Assembly (NCBI RefSeq): GCF_014196295.1
Contig: NZ_JACIDK010000001.1
Span: 786,785-850,784, forward strand
DNA from: Phenylobacterium haematophilum
GTDB taxonomy: Bacteria > Pseudomonadota > Alphaproteobacteria > Caulobacterales > Caulobacteraceae
Length of the DNA: 64,000 nt
Direction of reading: 5' to 3'
Shown here: positions 19,370 through 29,865 of the stretch, piece after piece
Position numbering within the stretch: the first letter of the stretch is position 1
Layout of the letters: every line of letters starts with the position of its first letter
Made by a program: the position numbers and the translations under genes
Notes under the pieces: model-generated
What the model was told of the DNA's origin: nothing
The model's input: the letters and a program-made list of their open reading frames with translations, nothing else
Databases searched by the model: none

Positions 19370-19749
19370 AGGCCGTCGAAATCGTCGCCGGCGTCATCCG
19401 TGACCATCGGGGCCGGGTCCTCACCGTGCGCAAGCGCGGCACGACTGCGTTCATGCTGCCCGGCGGCAAGCGCAATCCCGGCGAGGCCGACATCGACACG
19501 CTCTCGCGCGAGCTGGGCGAGGAGCTCGGCTGCGACCTGGTCAGCGCCGAGCACCTGGGCACCTACGACGCGCCAGCGGCCAACGAGCCCGACACCCGCG
19601 TCTACGGCGCGATCTACCTGGCCGAGGTCGCCGGGGGCGTCTTGCCCAAGGCCGAGATAGAAGAACTGCTCTGGATCGAACCGAAGTCCCCGCCCAGCGT
19701 GCGGCTCGCGCCGCTGCTGGAGCGCCAGGTCCTGCCGCGGCTGGGCTGA
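19366..19749 (+). CDS. NUDIX hydrolase
   Basis: The 127-residue protein consists of a single NUDIX domain. The complete Nudix box starts at GGKRNPGEADIDTLSRELGE and ends with ELG; the R-E-x-x-E-E residues bind the catalytic metals. It starts with GTG at 19366, overlapping the hemB stop by four bases. NUDIX enzymes cleave nucleoside diphosphate-X compounds; the substrate here cannot be read from the sequence. Its coupling to hemB is probably housekeeping. Confidence 0.88.
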   Translation: MKAVEIVAGVIRDHRGRVLTVRKRGTTAFMLPGGKRNPGEADIDTLSRELGEELGCDLVSAEHLGTYDAPAANEPDTRVYGAIYLAEVAGGVLPKAEIEELLWIEPKSPPSVRLAPLLERQVLPRLG

Positions 19750-19756
19750 GCGATTG

Positions 19757-20611
19757 CTACTTCTCCAGCCGCGCAACGAGGCTGGACGTGTCCCAACGGT
19801 TGCCGCCGAGTTCCTGCACCTCGCTATAGTAGCCGTCGACCAGTGCGGTCATGTCGAGCCTGGCTCCGTTGGCCTGGGCCTCGTCGAGCACCAGGCCCAG
19901 GTCCTTGCGCATCCAGTCGACCGCGAAGCCGAAGTCGAAGCGGTTCTCGGCCATCGTCGCCCAGCGGTTGTCCATCTGCCAGGACTGCGCTGCACCCTTG
20001 GAGATCGCCGCGGCGACCTCCAGCGGGTCGAGCCCCGCGCGCTTGGCGAAGTGCATGCCTTCGGCCAGGCCTTGGACGACGCCGGCGATGCAGATCTGAT
20101 TGACCATCTTGGTCAGCTGCCCGGCGCCCGGGCCGCCCATCAGGCGGGTGGCTTTGGCGAAGGCGGCGATCACGGGTTCGGCCCGGGCGAAGGCGGCCGG
20201 ATCGCCGCCGCACATGACCGTCAGCTGGCCGTTCTCGGCCCCCGCCTGCCCGCCGGAGACTGGCGCGTCGACGAACCAGCGGCCGCCCTGGCCGGCCAAG
20301 TCCGCCATCTCGCGCGCCACCTTGGCGGAGGTCGTGGTATGATCGACGATGATCGCGCCCGGCGCCATCACCGGCAGCGCCTCCCCGACCACGCCACGCA
20401 CGTCGTCGTCATTGCCGACGCACAGGAAGACGATCTCCGCGCCCGCGGCGGCCTCGGCGACGCTCGCGGCCGCCTTGCCCGGATGTTGGGCCGCCCAGGC
20501 CTTCGCCTTCTGCGGACTGCGGTTGAACACCGTCACTTCGTGGCCCGCCTTCGCCAAGTGCCCGGCCATCGGGAAGCCCATGACCCCCAGGCCCACGAAC
20601 GCGACTTTCAT
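19757..20611 (-). CDS. NAD(P)-dependent beta-hydroxyacid dehydrogenase family oxidoreductase
   Basis: The 284-residue protein belongs to the same family as 3-hydroxyisobutyrate dehydrogenase. It has GLGVMGFPMAGHLAKAG and VFNRSPQKA near the N terminus (NRS after the second strand suggests NADPH preference), DAPVSGGQAGAENGQL, and the lysine region GAGQLTKMVNQ. Likely substrates are glyoxylate or succinic semialdehyde, or another beta-hydroxyacid. It converges on the NUDIX gene with a 7-base gap and is divergent from motB. Confidence 0.85.
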   Translation of the reverse strand: MKVAFVGLGVMGFPMAGHLAKAGHEVTVFNRSPQKAKAWAAQHPGKAAASVAEAAAGAEIVFLCVGNDDDVRGVVGEALPVMAPGAIIVDHTTTSAKVAREMADLAGQGGRWFVDAPVSGGQAGAENGQLTVMCGGDPAAFARAEPVIAAFAKATRLMGGPGAGQLTKMVNQICIAGVVQGLAEGMHFAKRAGLDPLEVAAAISKGAAQSWQMDNRWATMAENRFDFGFAVDWMRKDLGLVLDEAQANGARLDMTALVDGYYSEVQELGGNRWDTSSLVARLEK

Positions 20612-20696
20612 TCCAACTTCCTTCTTAAGCTCAACGCCATCTTAACGGCCTCCCGCGCAGTTTGCCGGGAAATCAGGGCTTCCGGGGTAGAACACC

Positions 20697-21602
20697 ATGG
20701 CGATGGGCGAAGCGCCTATCCTGATCAAGAAGGTCAAGAAGGGCCACGGGCACGCCCATCACGGCGGCGCCTGGAAGGTGGCCTATGCCGACTTCGTCAC
20801 CGCGATGATGGCCTTCTTCCTTCTGATGTGGCTGATCAACACCACGAGCCCGGAGCAGAAGCGCGGCATCGCCGACTACTTCGCCCCAGCCAGCGTGTCC
20901 GAGAGCACGTCCGGCTCCGGCGGCATCCTCGGCGGCACCGCACTTGGCGACGACGGCGCCATGGCCGCCGGCTCGCAGTCGATGATCGAGGAAATGGCGC
21001 CTGAGTCGCGCAACCCAAACGACGGCACCCAGACCGACGCCGCCAAGGAAATGGCCCGCGAGGCCTCGACCGAGGCGCTGCGCGAAGCAGTGCTCCAGCG
21101 CGAACAGGCCGCCTTCGCCTCCGCCGCCGCCTCCCTGCGCCAGGCGCTGCAGGACATGCCGGAGCTGGCCGAGCTGTCGAAGAACATCCTGATCGACGTG
21201 ACCCCGGAGGGCCTGCGCATCCAGCTGGTCGACCAGGAGGGCCGCTCGATGTTCGCCAACGGCCGCTCCGAGCCTAACGACCGCGCCAAGCTGCTGCTGC
21301 GCGCCGTGGCCCGCGTGGTCAATCAGCTTCCCAACCGCATCAGCGTTTCCGGCCACACCAGCATGTCGCCGAACGGCGTGAAGGCCGACGGCGACTGGCA
21401 GCTTTCGGCCGGCCGCGCCGACGCCTCGCGCCGGGTCCTGCAGTCGGCCGGGGTCGATCCGGACCGCGTCTATCAGGTTTCGGGCAAGGCCAACTCAGAA
21501 CCCCTGTATCCTGACGATCCGACCCTGGCCGGCAACCGTCGCATCGCGATCGTGCTGCTGCGCGAGGCGCCCGTTCTGCCGCCGGATCATGGTCTGCAAT
21601 GA
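20697..21602 (+). CDS. motB: Flagellar stator protein MotB
   Basis: MotB anchors the flagellar stator to peptidoglycan and forms the proton channel with MotA. The 301-residue protein has one transmembrane helix with the proton-accepting aspartate at residue 32 (YADFVTAMMAFFLLMWL), a linker, and a C-terminal OmpA-like peptidoglycan-binding domain from about residue 150 containing RISVSGHTSM and the LSAGRADASRR helix. There is no motA next to it. An ATG six bases downstream is an equally plausible start. Confidence 0.95.
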   Translation: MAMGEAPILIKKVKKGHGHAHHGGAWKVAYADFVTAMMAFFLLMWLINTTSPEQKRGIADYFAPASVSESTSGSGGILGGTALGDDGAMAAGSQSMIEEMAPESRNPNDGTQTDAAKEMAREASTEALREAVLQREQAAFASAAASLRQALQDMPELAELSKNILIDVTPEGLRIQLVDQEGRSMFANGRSEPNDRAKLLLRAVARVVNQLPNRISVSGHTSMSPNGVKADGDWQLSAGRADASRRVLQSAGVDPDRVYQVSGKANSEPLYPDDPTLAGNRRIAIVLLREAPVLPPDHGLQ

Positions 21603-21690
21603 GGAGTTCGCTTGACTGACGCATGGGACCTTGCGCCCGAGCTTCCCATGACGCCTAATCGGCCCAGGCGCACTGTTTCGAGAGCGGTCC

Positions 21691-22455
21691 GTGACGCAGC
21701 ACTTTCCGACACGACAGCTCAGGTTCTTCCTGACCGCGCCCAGTCCGTGCCCTTACCTGCCGGACCGACACGAGCGTAAGGTCTTCGCGCACTTGCCGCT
21801 GTCCGATGGCGCCAGCGTCAATGACAGCCTGACCCAGGTCGGGTTCCGCCGCTCCCAGAACATCGCCTATCGCCCAGCCTGCGAAAGCTGCTCGGCCTGC
21901 GTTTCGGCGCGGATCCCAGCCGGCGACTACGAGTTCTCGCGCTCCGAGCGCCGGGTGCTGAATCGGAACGAGGACCTCGAACGCCATCTGGTCGAAGCCG
22001 AAGCGACCATGGAGCAGTTCGACCTGCTGCGCCGCTATCTCACCACACGGCACGCCGACGGCGGCATGGCCGAAATGACCTGGCCGGACTATGTGGCCAT
22101 GGTCGAGGACACCGCAGTCCGCACCCACATCATCGAATACCGGCTGCGCTCGAAGGACGGCGGCCCCGGCGACCTGATCGCCTGCGCGCTCGTCGATCTG
22201 ATGAACGACGGCCTGAGCCTCGTCTATTCGTTCTACGACCCAACGGCGACCCGGCGCAGCCTGGGTTCGTTCATGATCCTTGACCATGTGGTCCAGGCGC
22301 AGTTGACCCAGATCCCGTACGTCTACCTGGGCTACTGGGTCCGCGGGTCGGAGAAGATGGACTACAAGGTCCGCTTCTCGCCGATCGAACTGTTGCGCCC
22401 CGAGGGCTGGTCGCTGATGTCGGCCCGCGACCGCGCCCGGCCAGTCGAAGCCTGA
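21691..22455 (+). CDS. bpt: Aspartate/glutamate leucyltransferase (Bpt)
   Basis: Bpt transfers leucine from tRNA to N-terminal Asp or Glu residues and marks proteins for ClpSAP degradation. The 254-residue protein starts with GTG. It has the ATE-type cysteine cluster Cys20 with Cys64, Cys67 and Cys70 (CESCSACV), followed by ARIPAGDYEFSRS and the acyltransferase core with YSFYDPTATRRSLGSF and YLGYWVRGSEKMDYK. It follows motB by 88 bases; no functional link is apparent. Confidence 0.92.
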   Translation: MTQHFPTRQLRFFLTAPSPCPYLPDRHERKVFAHLPLSDGASVNDSLTQVGFRRSQNIAYRPACESCSACVSARIPAGDYEFSRSERRVLNRNEDLERHLVEAEATMEQFDLLRRYLTTRHADGGMAEMTWPDYVAMVEDTAVRTHIIEYRLRSKDGGPGDLIACALVDLMNDGLSLVYSFYDPTATRRSLGSFMILDHVVQAQLTQIPYVYLGYWVRGSEKMDYKVRFSPIELLRPEGWSLMSARDRARPVEA

Positions 22456-22616
22456 GCCGCCACCGGAGCGTGCCAGCCTCTTTTGTCGCCATCGCGTCGC
22501 GCTGATTTCTCCAGTGAAAACCGCAAGTCATCCCCAAGGCCGGCTTGCCGATGCGTCGACTGCTCTCGACCAGCTTGGTAAATGAGCGACCTGTTTCAGT
22601 TGTCTGGACTTGGCGC

Positions 22617-23288
22617 ATGACGCGGCAACTACGCCTGAAGCTGCGACGCCCTGCTTCGCACCGCCGGGAAGACTTCGTCGTCGGCCCCTCGAACGCCCAG
22701 GCCATGGCGGCGCTGGACGCCTGGCCTGCCTGGCCAGGCGGCGCGCTGGCGCTGATCGGCCCGATCGGGAGCGGTAAGACGCATCTGGCCCGCGAGTGGG
22801 CTCAGCGCGCCGGCGCGCTGATAATGGACCGTGTCGCGCCTGATGTCGCCGCCGCCGCCGGCCGCCCCGTGCTGCTGGAGGATGTCGACCAGGGCGTCGA
22901 CGACGAGGCCCTGTTTCACCTGATCAACATGGCCGGCCGCGAGGGCGCGGGCCTGCTGCTCACCGCCCGCGAGGCGCCGGCAGCCTGGCGGGCCCAGCTT
23001 CCCGACCTGCGTTCGCGCCTGAACGCCCTGCTCGTCGCCGAAATCGAGGAGCCGGACGATGAAGTGTTGGAGGGGGTCCTAAGAAAATTCTTCCGAGAGC
23101 GGAGCATTCGCCCGCCCAAGGAGGTTTATCCATATCTGCTGCGTCGCATGGAACGGTCGATCCCATGCGCACGCGAAATCGTGAAGCGGCTGGACGAAGC
23201 CGCCGATGATGAACAACGCCCCATTTCGCGCATGCTTGCGCGACAGATTCTTGAAGATGATATGGAGAATCTTGACCTTTTCGAGTGA
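22617..23288 (+). CDS. hdaA: DnaA-related regulatory protein HdaA
   Basis: HdaA works with the sliding clamp to switch off DnaA-ATP after initiation. The 223-residue protein has an N-terminal clamp-binding motif QLRLKL (residues 4-9) and an AAA+ core with the P-loop GPIGSGKTH. I chose the ATG at 22617 so that the clamp motif is at the N terminus. The following gene is ppk1, 39 bases downstream, an order also seen in relatives. Confidence 0.93.
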   Translation: MTRQLRLKLRRPASHRREDFVVGPSNAQAMAALDAWPAWPGGALALIGPIGSGKTHLAREWAQRAGALIMDRVAPDVAAAAGRPVLLEDVDQGVDDEALFHLINMAGREGAGLLLTAREAPAAWRAQLPDLRSRLNALLVAEIEEPDDEVLEGVLRKFFRERSIRPPKEVYPYLLRRMERSIPCAREIVKRLDEAADDEQRPISRMLARQILEDDMENLDLFE

Positions 23289-23327
23289 TGACTTGCGGGA
23301 CCCGAAGGGCTGGGCCAGAACCAGCCC

Positions 23328-25547
23328 ATGTCTACGGAAGCGCCCTCGATGACCTACGCCGCCCCCGCGCCGCGGCCGGCCGACCCCGGCACGCTGGCCC
23401 TCGATCCCGAGCTGTTCGGCTCCGCTGATCGCTTCTTCAACCGCGAACTTTCCTGGCTGGCCTTCAACGAGCGCGTGCTCGACGAGAGCAAGAACCCGCG
23501 TCATCCGCTGCTCGAGCGCCTGCGGTTCCTTTCGATCTCGGCCAACAACCTTGACGAATTCTACATGGTGCGCGTGGCCGGCCTGAAGGCTCAGGCCCGC
23601 GAAGGCGTGCGCGTCGTCTCACAGGACGGCCTGACCCCGGTCGAACAACTGCTGCGGGTCAACGCAGAAGCCGCCAACCTGATGGCCGACCAGCAGTCGC
23701 AGTGGCGGGGCCTGCGCAAGGAACTAGCCGGCGAAGGCTTGACGGTCGTCATGTCCGAAGAGGTGACGCCAACCGAGAAGCAGGCGCTGGAAGAGATCTT
23801 CCTGTCGCGCGTGTTCCCCGTGCTGACGCCGCTGGCGATCGACCCGGCCCACCCGTTCCCGTTCATCCCGAACCTGGCGTTCTCGATCGTCCTGAAGCTC
23901 AAGGGCAAGTCGGACGGTCGGATGCTCTACGCGCTGGTGCCGATCCCGGCCCAGGTCGCGCGGTTCTGGGAACTGCCTGCGCCGCCCAGCCGACGCAAGC
24001 GCCCGGAGCGCCGCTTCATCAGCTTGGAAAGCCTGACGGCGCTGTTCCTTGACCACCTGTTCCCCGATAGCGACGTAGAGGCCCAGGGCGTCATCCGCCT
24101 GATCCGCGACAGCGACGTGGAGATCGAGGAAGAGGCCGAAGACCTTGTCCGCGAGTTCGAGGTGCGCCTGAAGCAGCGGCGTCTGGGTTCGGTCGTGCGC
24201 GTCGAGATCGAAGCGACGATGCCCCAGGACCTGAGGGCGTTCATCGTCGAGAACCTGCACGCCAAGGACGAGGACATCATCCTCATCGACGGTCTGCTGG
24301 GGCTGGATGAGCTGTCGCAACTCATCCCGTCCAACCGGCCGGACCTCAAGTTCAAGCCGTTCGAAGCGCGCTTCCCCGAGCGGATCCGCGACTATGGCGG
24401 CGACTGCTTCGCCGCCATCCGCGCCAAGGACATCCTGGTCCACCACCCGTTCGAGAGCTTCGACGTGGTGATCCAGTTCATCCGCCAGGCCGCGCGCGAC
24501 CCGAACGTGCTGGCGATCAAGCAGACGCTCTACCGGACCTCGTCGGACAGCCCGATCGTCGCGGCGCTGATCGAAGCGGCCGAGAACGGCAAGAACGTCA
24601 CCGCCCTGGTCGAGATCAAGGCGCGCTTCGACGAAGAAGCGAACCTGAAATGGGCGCGCGACCTTGAACGGGCGGGTGTCCATGTCGTCTTCGGCTTCGT
24701 GGAGTACAAGACCCACGCAAAGCTCTCGATGGTCGTCCGCAAGGAAGGCGACCAGCTGCGCACCTACTGCCACTTCGGCACCGGCAACTATCACCCGGTC
24801 ACTGCGCGCATCTACACCGACCTGTCGCTGTTCACCTGCGATCCGGCCCTCGGCCGCGACAGCGCCAAGGTGTTCAACTTCATCACCGGCTACGCTCGGC
24901 CCGAGCATCTGGAAAAGCTGTCGCCCTCGCCGCTGACCATGAAGGCCGACCTGCTGACCTTCATCATGCGCGAGGTCCAGGCGGCCCGTGAGGGCAGACC
25001 CGCCGGCATCTGGGCGAAACTGAATTCGCTGGTCGACCCGGTCATCATCGACGCCCTCTACGAGGCCAGCCAGGCTGGCGTCTCGATCGACCTGGTGATC
25101 CGCGGCATCTGCTGCCTGCGCCCTGGCGTGCCCAACCTGTCCGAGAACATACGGGTCAAGTCGATCGTCGGACGCTTCCTGGAGCACGCTCGAATCGTCG
25201 CTTTCGCCAACGGCGCGGCGATGCCCTCGGCCGAGAACCGGGTGTTCATATCGTCGGCCGACTGGATGCCCCGCAACCTCGATCGGCGCGTGGAATGCCT
25301 GACGCCCGTCGAGAACCCGACGGTCCACCAGCAGGTTCTGCAGCAGATCATGGTGGCCAATCTGAAGGACGAAGCGCAAAGCTGGACGCTCGACGCGGAC
25401 GGCCGCTATACCCGGGACCCATCATGGGACCACCCGGGCGCCTTCTCCGCGCACGAGTACTTCATGACCAACCCCAGCCTTTCGGGCCGGGGAGAGAAGG
25501 TGAAGGACATGCCGCGCGCGATTGATCATGTGGCCCCGCGCGGATAG
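23328..25547 (+). CDS. ppk1: Polyphosphate kinase 1
   Basis: Ppk1 reversibly makes polyphosphate from ATP. The 739-residue protein has all domains: the N-terminal [19 protein letters not shown], the head domain with [16 protein letters not shown], and the two C-terminal phospholipase-D-like domains with [14 protein letters not shown] (the phosphorylated histidine) and [19 protein letters not shown]. The 3' end overlaps ppx by 26 bases, so synthesis and degradation of polyphosphate are encoded together. Confidence 0.96.
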   Translation: MSTEAPSMTYAAPAPRPADPGTLALDPELFGSADRFFNRELSWLAFNERVLDESKNPRHPLLERLRFLSISANNLDEFYMVRVAGLKAQAREGVRVVSQDGLTPVEQLLRVNAEAANLMADQQSQWRGLRKELAGEGLTVVMSEEVTPTEKQALEEIFLSRVFPVLTPLAIDPAHPFPFIPNLAFSIVLKLKGKSDGRMLYALVPIPAQVARFWELPAPPSRRKRPERRFISLESLTALFLDHLFPDSDVEAQGVIRLIRDSDVEIEEEAEDLVREFEVRLKQRRLGSVVRVEIEATMPQDLRAFIVENLHAKDEDIILIDGLLGLDELSQLIPSNRPDLKFKPFEARFPERIRDYGGDCFAAIRAKDILVHHPFESFDVVIQFIRQAARDPNVLAIKQTLYRTSSDSPIVAALIEAAENGKNVTALVEIKARFDEEANLKWARDLERAGVHVVFGFVEYKTHAKLSMVVRKEGDQLRTYCHFGTGNYHPVTARIYTDLSLFTCDPALGRDSAKVFNFITGYARPEHLEKLSPSPLTMKADLLTFIMREVQAAREGRPAGIWAKLNSLVDPVIIDALYEASQAGVSIDLVIRGICCLRPGVPNLSENIRVKSIVGRFLEHARIVAFANGAAMPSAENRVFISSADWMPRNLDRRVECLTPVENPTVHQQVLQQIMVANLKDEAQSWTLDADGRYTRDPSWDHPGAFSAHEYFMTNPSLSGRGEKVKDMPRAIDHVAPRG

Positions 25548-27063
25548 CCGGGCTTCCCAAGGCGACCCTGGGGCCCATGCGTTTCAGGATCCAAGTTCGC
25601 GTCAGACCGCCGTCATAGACGTCGGCTCGAACTCCGTGCGCCTGGTCATCTACCGCCTGGAAGGGCGCGCGATCTGGACCGTCTTCAACGAAAAGGCGCT
25701 GGCCGGTCTCGGTCGCGACCTGCCCGCCACGGGCCGGCTGTCGCCGGAAGGCGTCGAAACCGCCATAGTCGCCCTGCGCCGGTTCCGCGCAGCCCTCAGC
25801 GGCTGGAACCGCGACGACATCTTCGCCGTGGCGACCGCCGCCGTGCGGGAGGCCTCGGACGGTTCGGCCTTCCTGGCGCGGGTCGAGGCGGAGACCGGCC
25901 TGCGGCTGCGGGTGATTTCAGGTTCAGAGGAGGCGCGCTACGCGGCGCTCGGCGTCGTCGCCGGCCAGCCGGACGCCGCCGGGGTCGTCGGCGACCTCGG
26001 CGGCTCGAGCCTCGAACTCGTGCACCTCAACACTGCCGCCCCGCGCGACGGTATCACCCTGCCGCTGGGCCCGTTCGCGCTCGGCGCGCCCCGCCCTCTG
26101 GAGGTCGACAAGGTCCGCAAGATCATCGACCAGCGCATTGACGGAGCTGGATTAGCCTTCCGGTCCCCCGAATTCCATGCGGTCGGCGGCGCATGGCGGA
26201 ACCTGGCGCTCCTGCACATGGAGATGGCCGACTACCCGCTCCGCGTCGCCCACCAGTACGAAATGCACCGCTCCGACGCCGTCGACGTCGCGCGCTTCGT
26301 CGCCCGGCAATCCAAGAACAGCCTGGAGCGCATGCAGGGACTCTCCAAGAAGCGCTTCGACACCCTGCCCTACTCCGCACTGGTTCTCGACGCGCTGATC
26401 GAGCGCCTCGGCATCGAGCGCATCGTGATCTCGGCCTACGGCCTGCGCGAAGGACTGCTGCTCGAGGCGATGCCGCCCGAGGAGGCCGCCCGCGACCCCC
26501 TGATTGAAGGCTGCGAAGCTCTCACCACCGTGCGGGGGCTGTCAGCGGACCTGGGAGCGGCCCTTCACCGGTGGCTGCAGCCGGCCTTCTCGCAGCTCAA
26601 TCCGGTGTTCGGCGCCCGCGACCCGACCCTGATCGCCGCAGCCTGCCGCCTCGCTGACCTGGGCGCGCGGCTGCACCCCGACCACCGCGGCGAGCTCGCG
26701 TTCGAACAGGTTCTGCGCGCGCCGATCGCCGGCATGAACCATCCCGAGCGCGCGTTCCTGGCGAGCGCGGCGTTTGCGCGTCACTCATCGGCGCCCAGCA
26801 CTCCTGATCCCCAGACCGTCGCCAAGGTGCTCTCGAGCGAGCGCCGCCAGCGTGCTCGGGCGCTCGGCTCGGCGATCCGTCTCGGCTGCGACCTGTCCGG
26901 CCGCAACGCCAGCCTGCTGCCGCATTCGACCTTGGCGATCGACGGGGAGCGACTGGTGCTCTCGGCTCAGGACGGCTGGGGCGACATGTTGCTAGGCGAG
27001 CAGACGGCCAAGCGCGCCCAAGCCTTGGCGCAGGCCCTAAGGCTGAAACTGCAGATCAGTTGA
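25522..27063 (+). CDS. ppx: Exopolyphosphatase / guanosine pentaphosphatase family protein
   Basis: The 513-residue protein has the ASKHA fold of the Ppx/GppA family: [15 protein letters not shown] as phosphate-1 motif, [11 protein letters not shown] as phosphate-2 and a C-terminal helical extension (about 310-510). Ppx releases phosphate from polyphosphate ends. The start at 25522 overlaps ppk1; later starts are possible because the first 28 residues are not conserved. The next gene is an alkaline phosphatase with a Pho-box-like site, consistent with phosphate metabolism. Confidence 0.92.
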   Translation: MIMWPRADSRASQGDPGAHAFQDPSSRQTAVIDVGSNSVRLVIYRLEGRAIWTVFNEKALAGLGRDLPATGRLSPEGVETAIVALRRFRAALSGWNRDDIFAVATAAVREASDGSAFLARVEAETGLRLRVISGSEEARYAALGVVAGQPDAAGVVGDLGGSSLELVHLNTAAPRDGITLPLGPFALGAPRPLEVDKVRKIIDQRIDGAGLAFRSPEFHAVGGAWRNLALLHMEMADYPLRVAHQYEMHRSDAVDVARFVARQSKNSLERMQGLSKKRFDTLPYSALVLDALIERLGIERIVISAYGLREGLLLEAMPPEEAARDPLIEGCEALTTVRGLSADLGAALHRWLQPAFSQLNPVFGARDPTLIAAACRLADLGARLHPDHRGELAFEQVLRAPIAGMNHPERAFLASAAFARHSSAPSTPDPQTVAKVLSSERRQRARALGSAIRLGCDLSGRNASLLPHSTLAIDGERLVLSAQDGWGDMLLGEQTAKRAQALAQALRLKLQIS

Positions 27064-27079
27064 GACGACTGCAATCAAG

Positions 27080-27097
27080 CTGTCATCGGCGCGTCAC
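27080..27097 (+). promoter_or_regulatory. Candidate Pho box upstream of the alkaline phosphatase
   Basis: CTGTCAT, four bases, then GCGTCAC matches the PhoB direct-repeat pattern (CTGTCAT-N4-CTGTCAT/C) at 12 of 14 repeat positions. It lies 41 bases before the alkaline phosphatase start codon, a normal distance for PhoB activation. Confidence 0.6.
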
Positions 27098-27137
27098 GGC
27101 GCTGTAGCCAATAACCACCAAGAGGACGCCCTACAGT

Positions 27138-28541
27138 ATGGAGGGCGTGACGTTGGCGAACATGAGCGGCAAGTTGGCGGCGGGGCTCTGCGCCCTGGCC
27201 TTGGCGGCCGGACCGGCCGCGGGGGCCGAACGGGCCAAGAACGTCATCCTCTTCATCGGCGACGGCATGGGCGTTTCCACCCTGACCGCTGCCCGGATCT
27301 ACGAGGGCCAGAAGCGGGGCGTCGACGGCGCCTCCAACCTGCTCTCGTTCGAGACATTTCCCGACCTGGCTCTGGTGCGCACCTATTCGGCCGACAGCCT
27401 GGTCACCGACTCAGCCGCCGGGGCCTCAGCGCTCCTCACTGGCCGACGTACGCTGAACGGCGCGCTGGGCGTGACCGACAAGATCAAGTTCGCCGATTGC
27501 GCGTCGGCCAAGGATCAGTCCGCGCCAACCTTGGCCGAACAGGCCAAGCAGGCCGGGTTGGCGGTGGGCGTGGTGACCACCGCCGCGATCACCGACGCCA
27601 CTCCGGCCTCGCTTTATGCGCACACGCCGTCGCGCCGCTGGCAATCCGACGCCGACCTCCCGCCGGAAGCCGTCGAGGCTGGCTGCGTCGACATCGCCCG
27701 CCAGATGCTGGACGTCCCGAAGGCCAACCGCTTCGACGTCATGCTCGGCGGCGGGCAAGCCAACTTCGTGGCCGAGGACGGCAAGCGGATGGATGGCCGC
27801 GACCTGACAGACGAGTGGCGCACGGCCGGTGGACTCTACGTGCAGACCGCAACCGAACTCGCCGCCGCGCCAAAGAGCGGCGCGCCGCTCCTGGGCCTGT
27901 TCGCGCCAAACAACATGATGCGCGACACCGCCCGCCAGGCGACGGGCACGGACGCGCCGACCCTGACCCAAATGACCACCCAGGCGATCGAACGCCTGGC
28001 CGAAAACGAGAAGGGCTACTTCCTGATGGTCGAGGGCGCCCTGATCGACAAGGCGCACCATATCAGCCTGGCCGGCGAGGCCTTGAACGAGACCGTAGAG
28101 TTTTCCAAGGCGATCGCCGCCGCCGCAGCGATGACTGACCCCAAGGACACCCTGATTATCGTCACCGCCGACCACAGTCACGGTCTGACCATCAACGGCG
28201 GCGCGCGCGACACCTCGATACTCGGCGTGCTGCAAGGCAATGACGATGACCCGCCGGTAGCGCTAGACGGCCGCACGGTGCCGATCCTGATGTACGCTTC
28301 GGGGCCCGGCGCGCCCGCCGCCGGAGAGCCGCGCGCCGTCCCGACCAGGACCGACGTCGACGACCCGGACCGGCTCACCTACGCCGCCGTTCCACTGTTA
28401 AGCGCGGCTCACACCGGCGAGGACGTCGCGGCCTACGCTCGCGGTCCCGGCGCCTCGAAAATCCGCGGCCTGATGGACCAGCCGGGCGTCAACCGCGTGA
28501 TGAAGGAGGCGCTGGGGCTCGAAAGCGGCCCTCGGCTATAG
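27138..28541 (+). CDS. Alkaline phosphatase, PhoA family
   Basis: A secreted phosphomonoesterase of 467 residues. The signal peptide ends around AAGPAAGA (residues 24-31). Metal and catalytic motifs are intact: ILFIGDGMGVSTL with the first metal aspartate (Asp42), TDSAAGASALLTG with the nucleophile Ser92, LMVEGALIDKAHH and TADHSHGLTING. AGAGGA lies 11 bases before the ATG at 27138; an ATG at 27162 would give a cleaner signal peptide. The upstream Pho-box-like site suggests induction by phosphate starvation, and the ppk1-ppx genes precede it. Confidence 0.93.
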   Translation: MEGVTLANMSGKLAAGLCALALAAGPAAGAERAKNVILFIGDGMGVSTLTAARIYEGQKRGVDGASNLLSFETFPDLALVRTYSADSLVTDSAAGASALLTGRRTLNGALGVTDKIKFADCASAKDQSAPTLAEQAKQAGLAVGVVTTAAITDATPASLYAHTPSRRWQSDADLPPEAVEAGCVDIARQMLDVPKANRFDVMLGGGQANFVAEDGKRMDGRDLTDEWRTAGGLYVQTATELAAAPKSGAPLLGLFAPNNMMRDTARQATGTDAPTLTQMTTQAIERLAENEKGYFLMVEGALIDKAHHISLAGEALNETVEFSKAIAAAAAMTDPKDTLIIVTADHSHGLTINGGARDTSILGVLQGNDDDPPVALDGRTVPILMYASGPGAPAAGEPRAVPTRTDVDDPDRLTYAAVPLLSAAHTGEDVAAYARGPGASKIRGLMDQPGVNRVMKEALGLESGPRL

Positions 28542-28599
28542 CCACGCGGGCGTACCTCCCCCTAGAATTCGCACAACAAGAATCGGTGGGGGAAACGTC

Positions 28600-29865
28600 A
28601 TGAGCATCACACGCAAAGGCCTGCTTGTCGGGCTGCTGGCTTCGGCCGCGATCATCGCCGGGCCCGCTTTCGCCGAGGTCAAGCTGGCGAACCCCGCCGA
28701 CGTCGGGATGTCGAAGGAGGGCCTCGCGGCTCTAGACAAAAGCTTCCACGGCCTGGTCGACGACGGGCGATTGGCCGGCGTCACCACACTGGTCGCTCGC
28801 CATGGCAAGGTGGTCCACTTCGACGCCTATGGCGTCCAGGACATCGCCACCGGCGCGCCCATGAAGCGCGACACGATTTTCCGCATCGCCTCGATGACCA
28901 AGCCGGTGACCGGCGTGGCCATGATGATCCTTTACGAAGAGGGCAAGTGGAAGCTGGACGATCCGGTCGCCAAATATATTCCCGAATTCGCCGATCTGAA
29001 GGTCAAGGGGCCGGACGGGACTCTCGTCCCTCAGACCCACCCGATGACCATGGCCGAACTGATGAGCCATACGGCGGGCTTTGACGTCTCGGGTGGATAT
29101 GCGCCCGACGTCACCGACCGCAACCAGCCCCTGCAGGCGATGATCGACAAGCTCGGCAAGCTGCCGCTCGCGGTCCAGCCGGGCGCCGACTGGCGTTATG
29201 GCCCTAGCGTCAACATCCAGGGCTACATCGTCGAGAAGCTGTCGGGTCAGCCGCTCGACGTCTTCTTCCAGCAACGCATCTTCGCGCCGCTGAAGATGAC
29301 CGACACCGGCTTTGCGGTCCCTGCCGCAGACGTCTCGCGGGTGTCGGCCATCCACTCCTACGACGCGGCCAAGAAGCTGATCGTCCCGCCGAACCCCGTC
29401 GATCCGTCGGTGAAGCCGGCCCTGCTGTCGGGCTCCGGCGGTCTGCTGTCGACGACCGAGGACTACTGGCGCTTTTCGCAGATGCTCCTCAACAACGGCG
29501 AACTCGACGGCGCCCGCATCCTCAAGCCTGAAACCGTCAAGCTCATGCGCAAGAACGTCCTGAAGGACGGCGTCCTGGTCGACCTCTACGGCCCCAGCAT
29601 GCAGGGCGTCGGCTTCGGCATGGACTTCGCGGTGATCCTGGATCCAGCCAAGGCCGAAACGCCTCAGGGCAAGGACAGCTACTACTGGGGCGGGGCGTTC
29701 GGGACCTGGTTCTGGATCGATCCGACCAACGACTTGGTCTTCGTCGGCATGATCCAGAACCTGAACGGCTCGATCCCCGGCCGCGACACGCCGGAAGTCC
29801 GCTCGATTTCTTATCCGCTCGTCTATGGCGCGCTGACGGACGCGGGCAAACAGGACGCCCAATAG
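28600..29865 (+). CDS. Exported serine hydrolase, class C beta-lactamase family
   Basis: The 421-residue protein has a Sec signal peptide (cleavage near AFAEV, residue 25) and the beta-lactamase/DD-peptidase fold. The SxxK motif is Ser98-Met-Thr-Lys101 and the second-motif tyrosine is Tyr200 in WRYGPSVNIQGY. The third motif is YYWGGAFG. The YGPS sequence and a WGG motif rather than KTG are more typical of esterase EstB-like members than of true AmpC enzymes. A resistance role is therefore not established. A good ribosome-binding site (GGTGGGGG) precedes the start. Confidence 0.88.
   Translation: MSITRKGLLVGLLASAAIIAGPAFAEVKLANPADVGMSKEGLAALDKSFHGLVDDGRLAGVTTLVARHGKVVHFDAYGVQDIATGAPMKRDTIFRIASMTKPVTGVAMMILYEEGKWKLDDPVAKYIPEFADLKVKGPDGTLVPQTHPMTMAELMSHTAGFDVSGGYAPDVTDRNQPLQAMIDKLGKLPLAVQPGADWRYGPSVNIQGYIVEKLSGQPLDVFFQQRIFAPLKMTDTGFAVPAADVSRVSAIHSYDAAKKLIVPPNPVDPSVKPALLSGSGGLLSTTEDYWRFSQMLLNNGELDGARILKPETVKLMRKNVLKDGVLVDLYGPSMQGVGFGMDFAVILDPAKAETPQGKDSYYWGGAFGTWFWIDPTNDLVFVGMIQNLNGSIPGRDTPEVRSISYPLVYGALTDAGKQDAQ

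Noticed and set aside
20612..20696. Two TTAA half-sites upstream of motB as a CtrA box
   Set aside because: Their spacing is 13 bases instead of the 7 required by the TTAA-N7-TTAA consensus.
28600..29865. Calling the class C family protein an antibiotic-resistance beta-lactamase
   Set aside because: The second and third motifs (YGPS and WGG) fit esterase-like relatives better, and there is no linked AmpR regulator.
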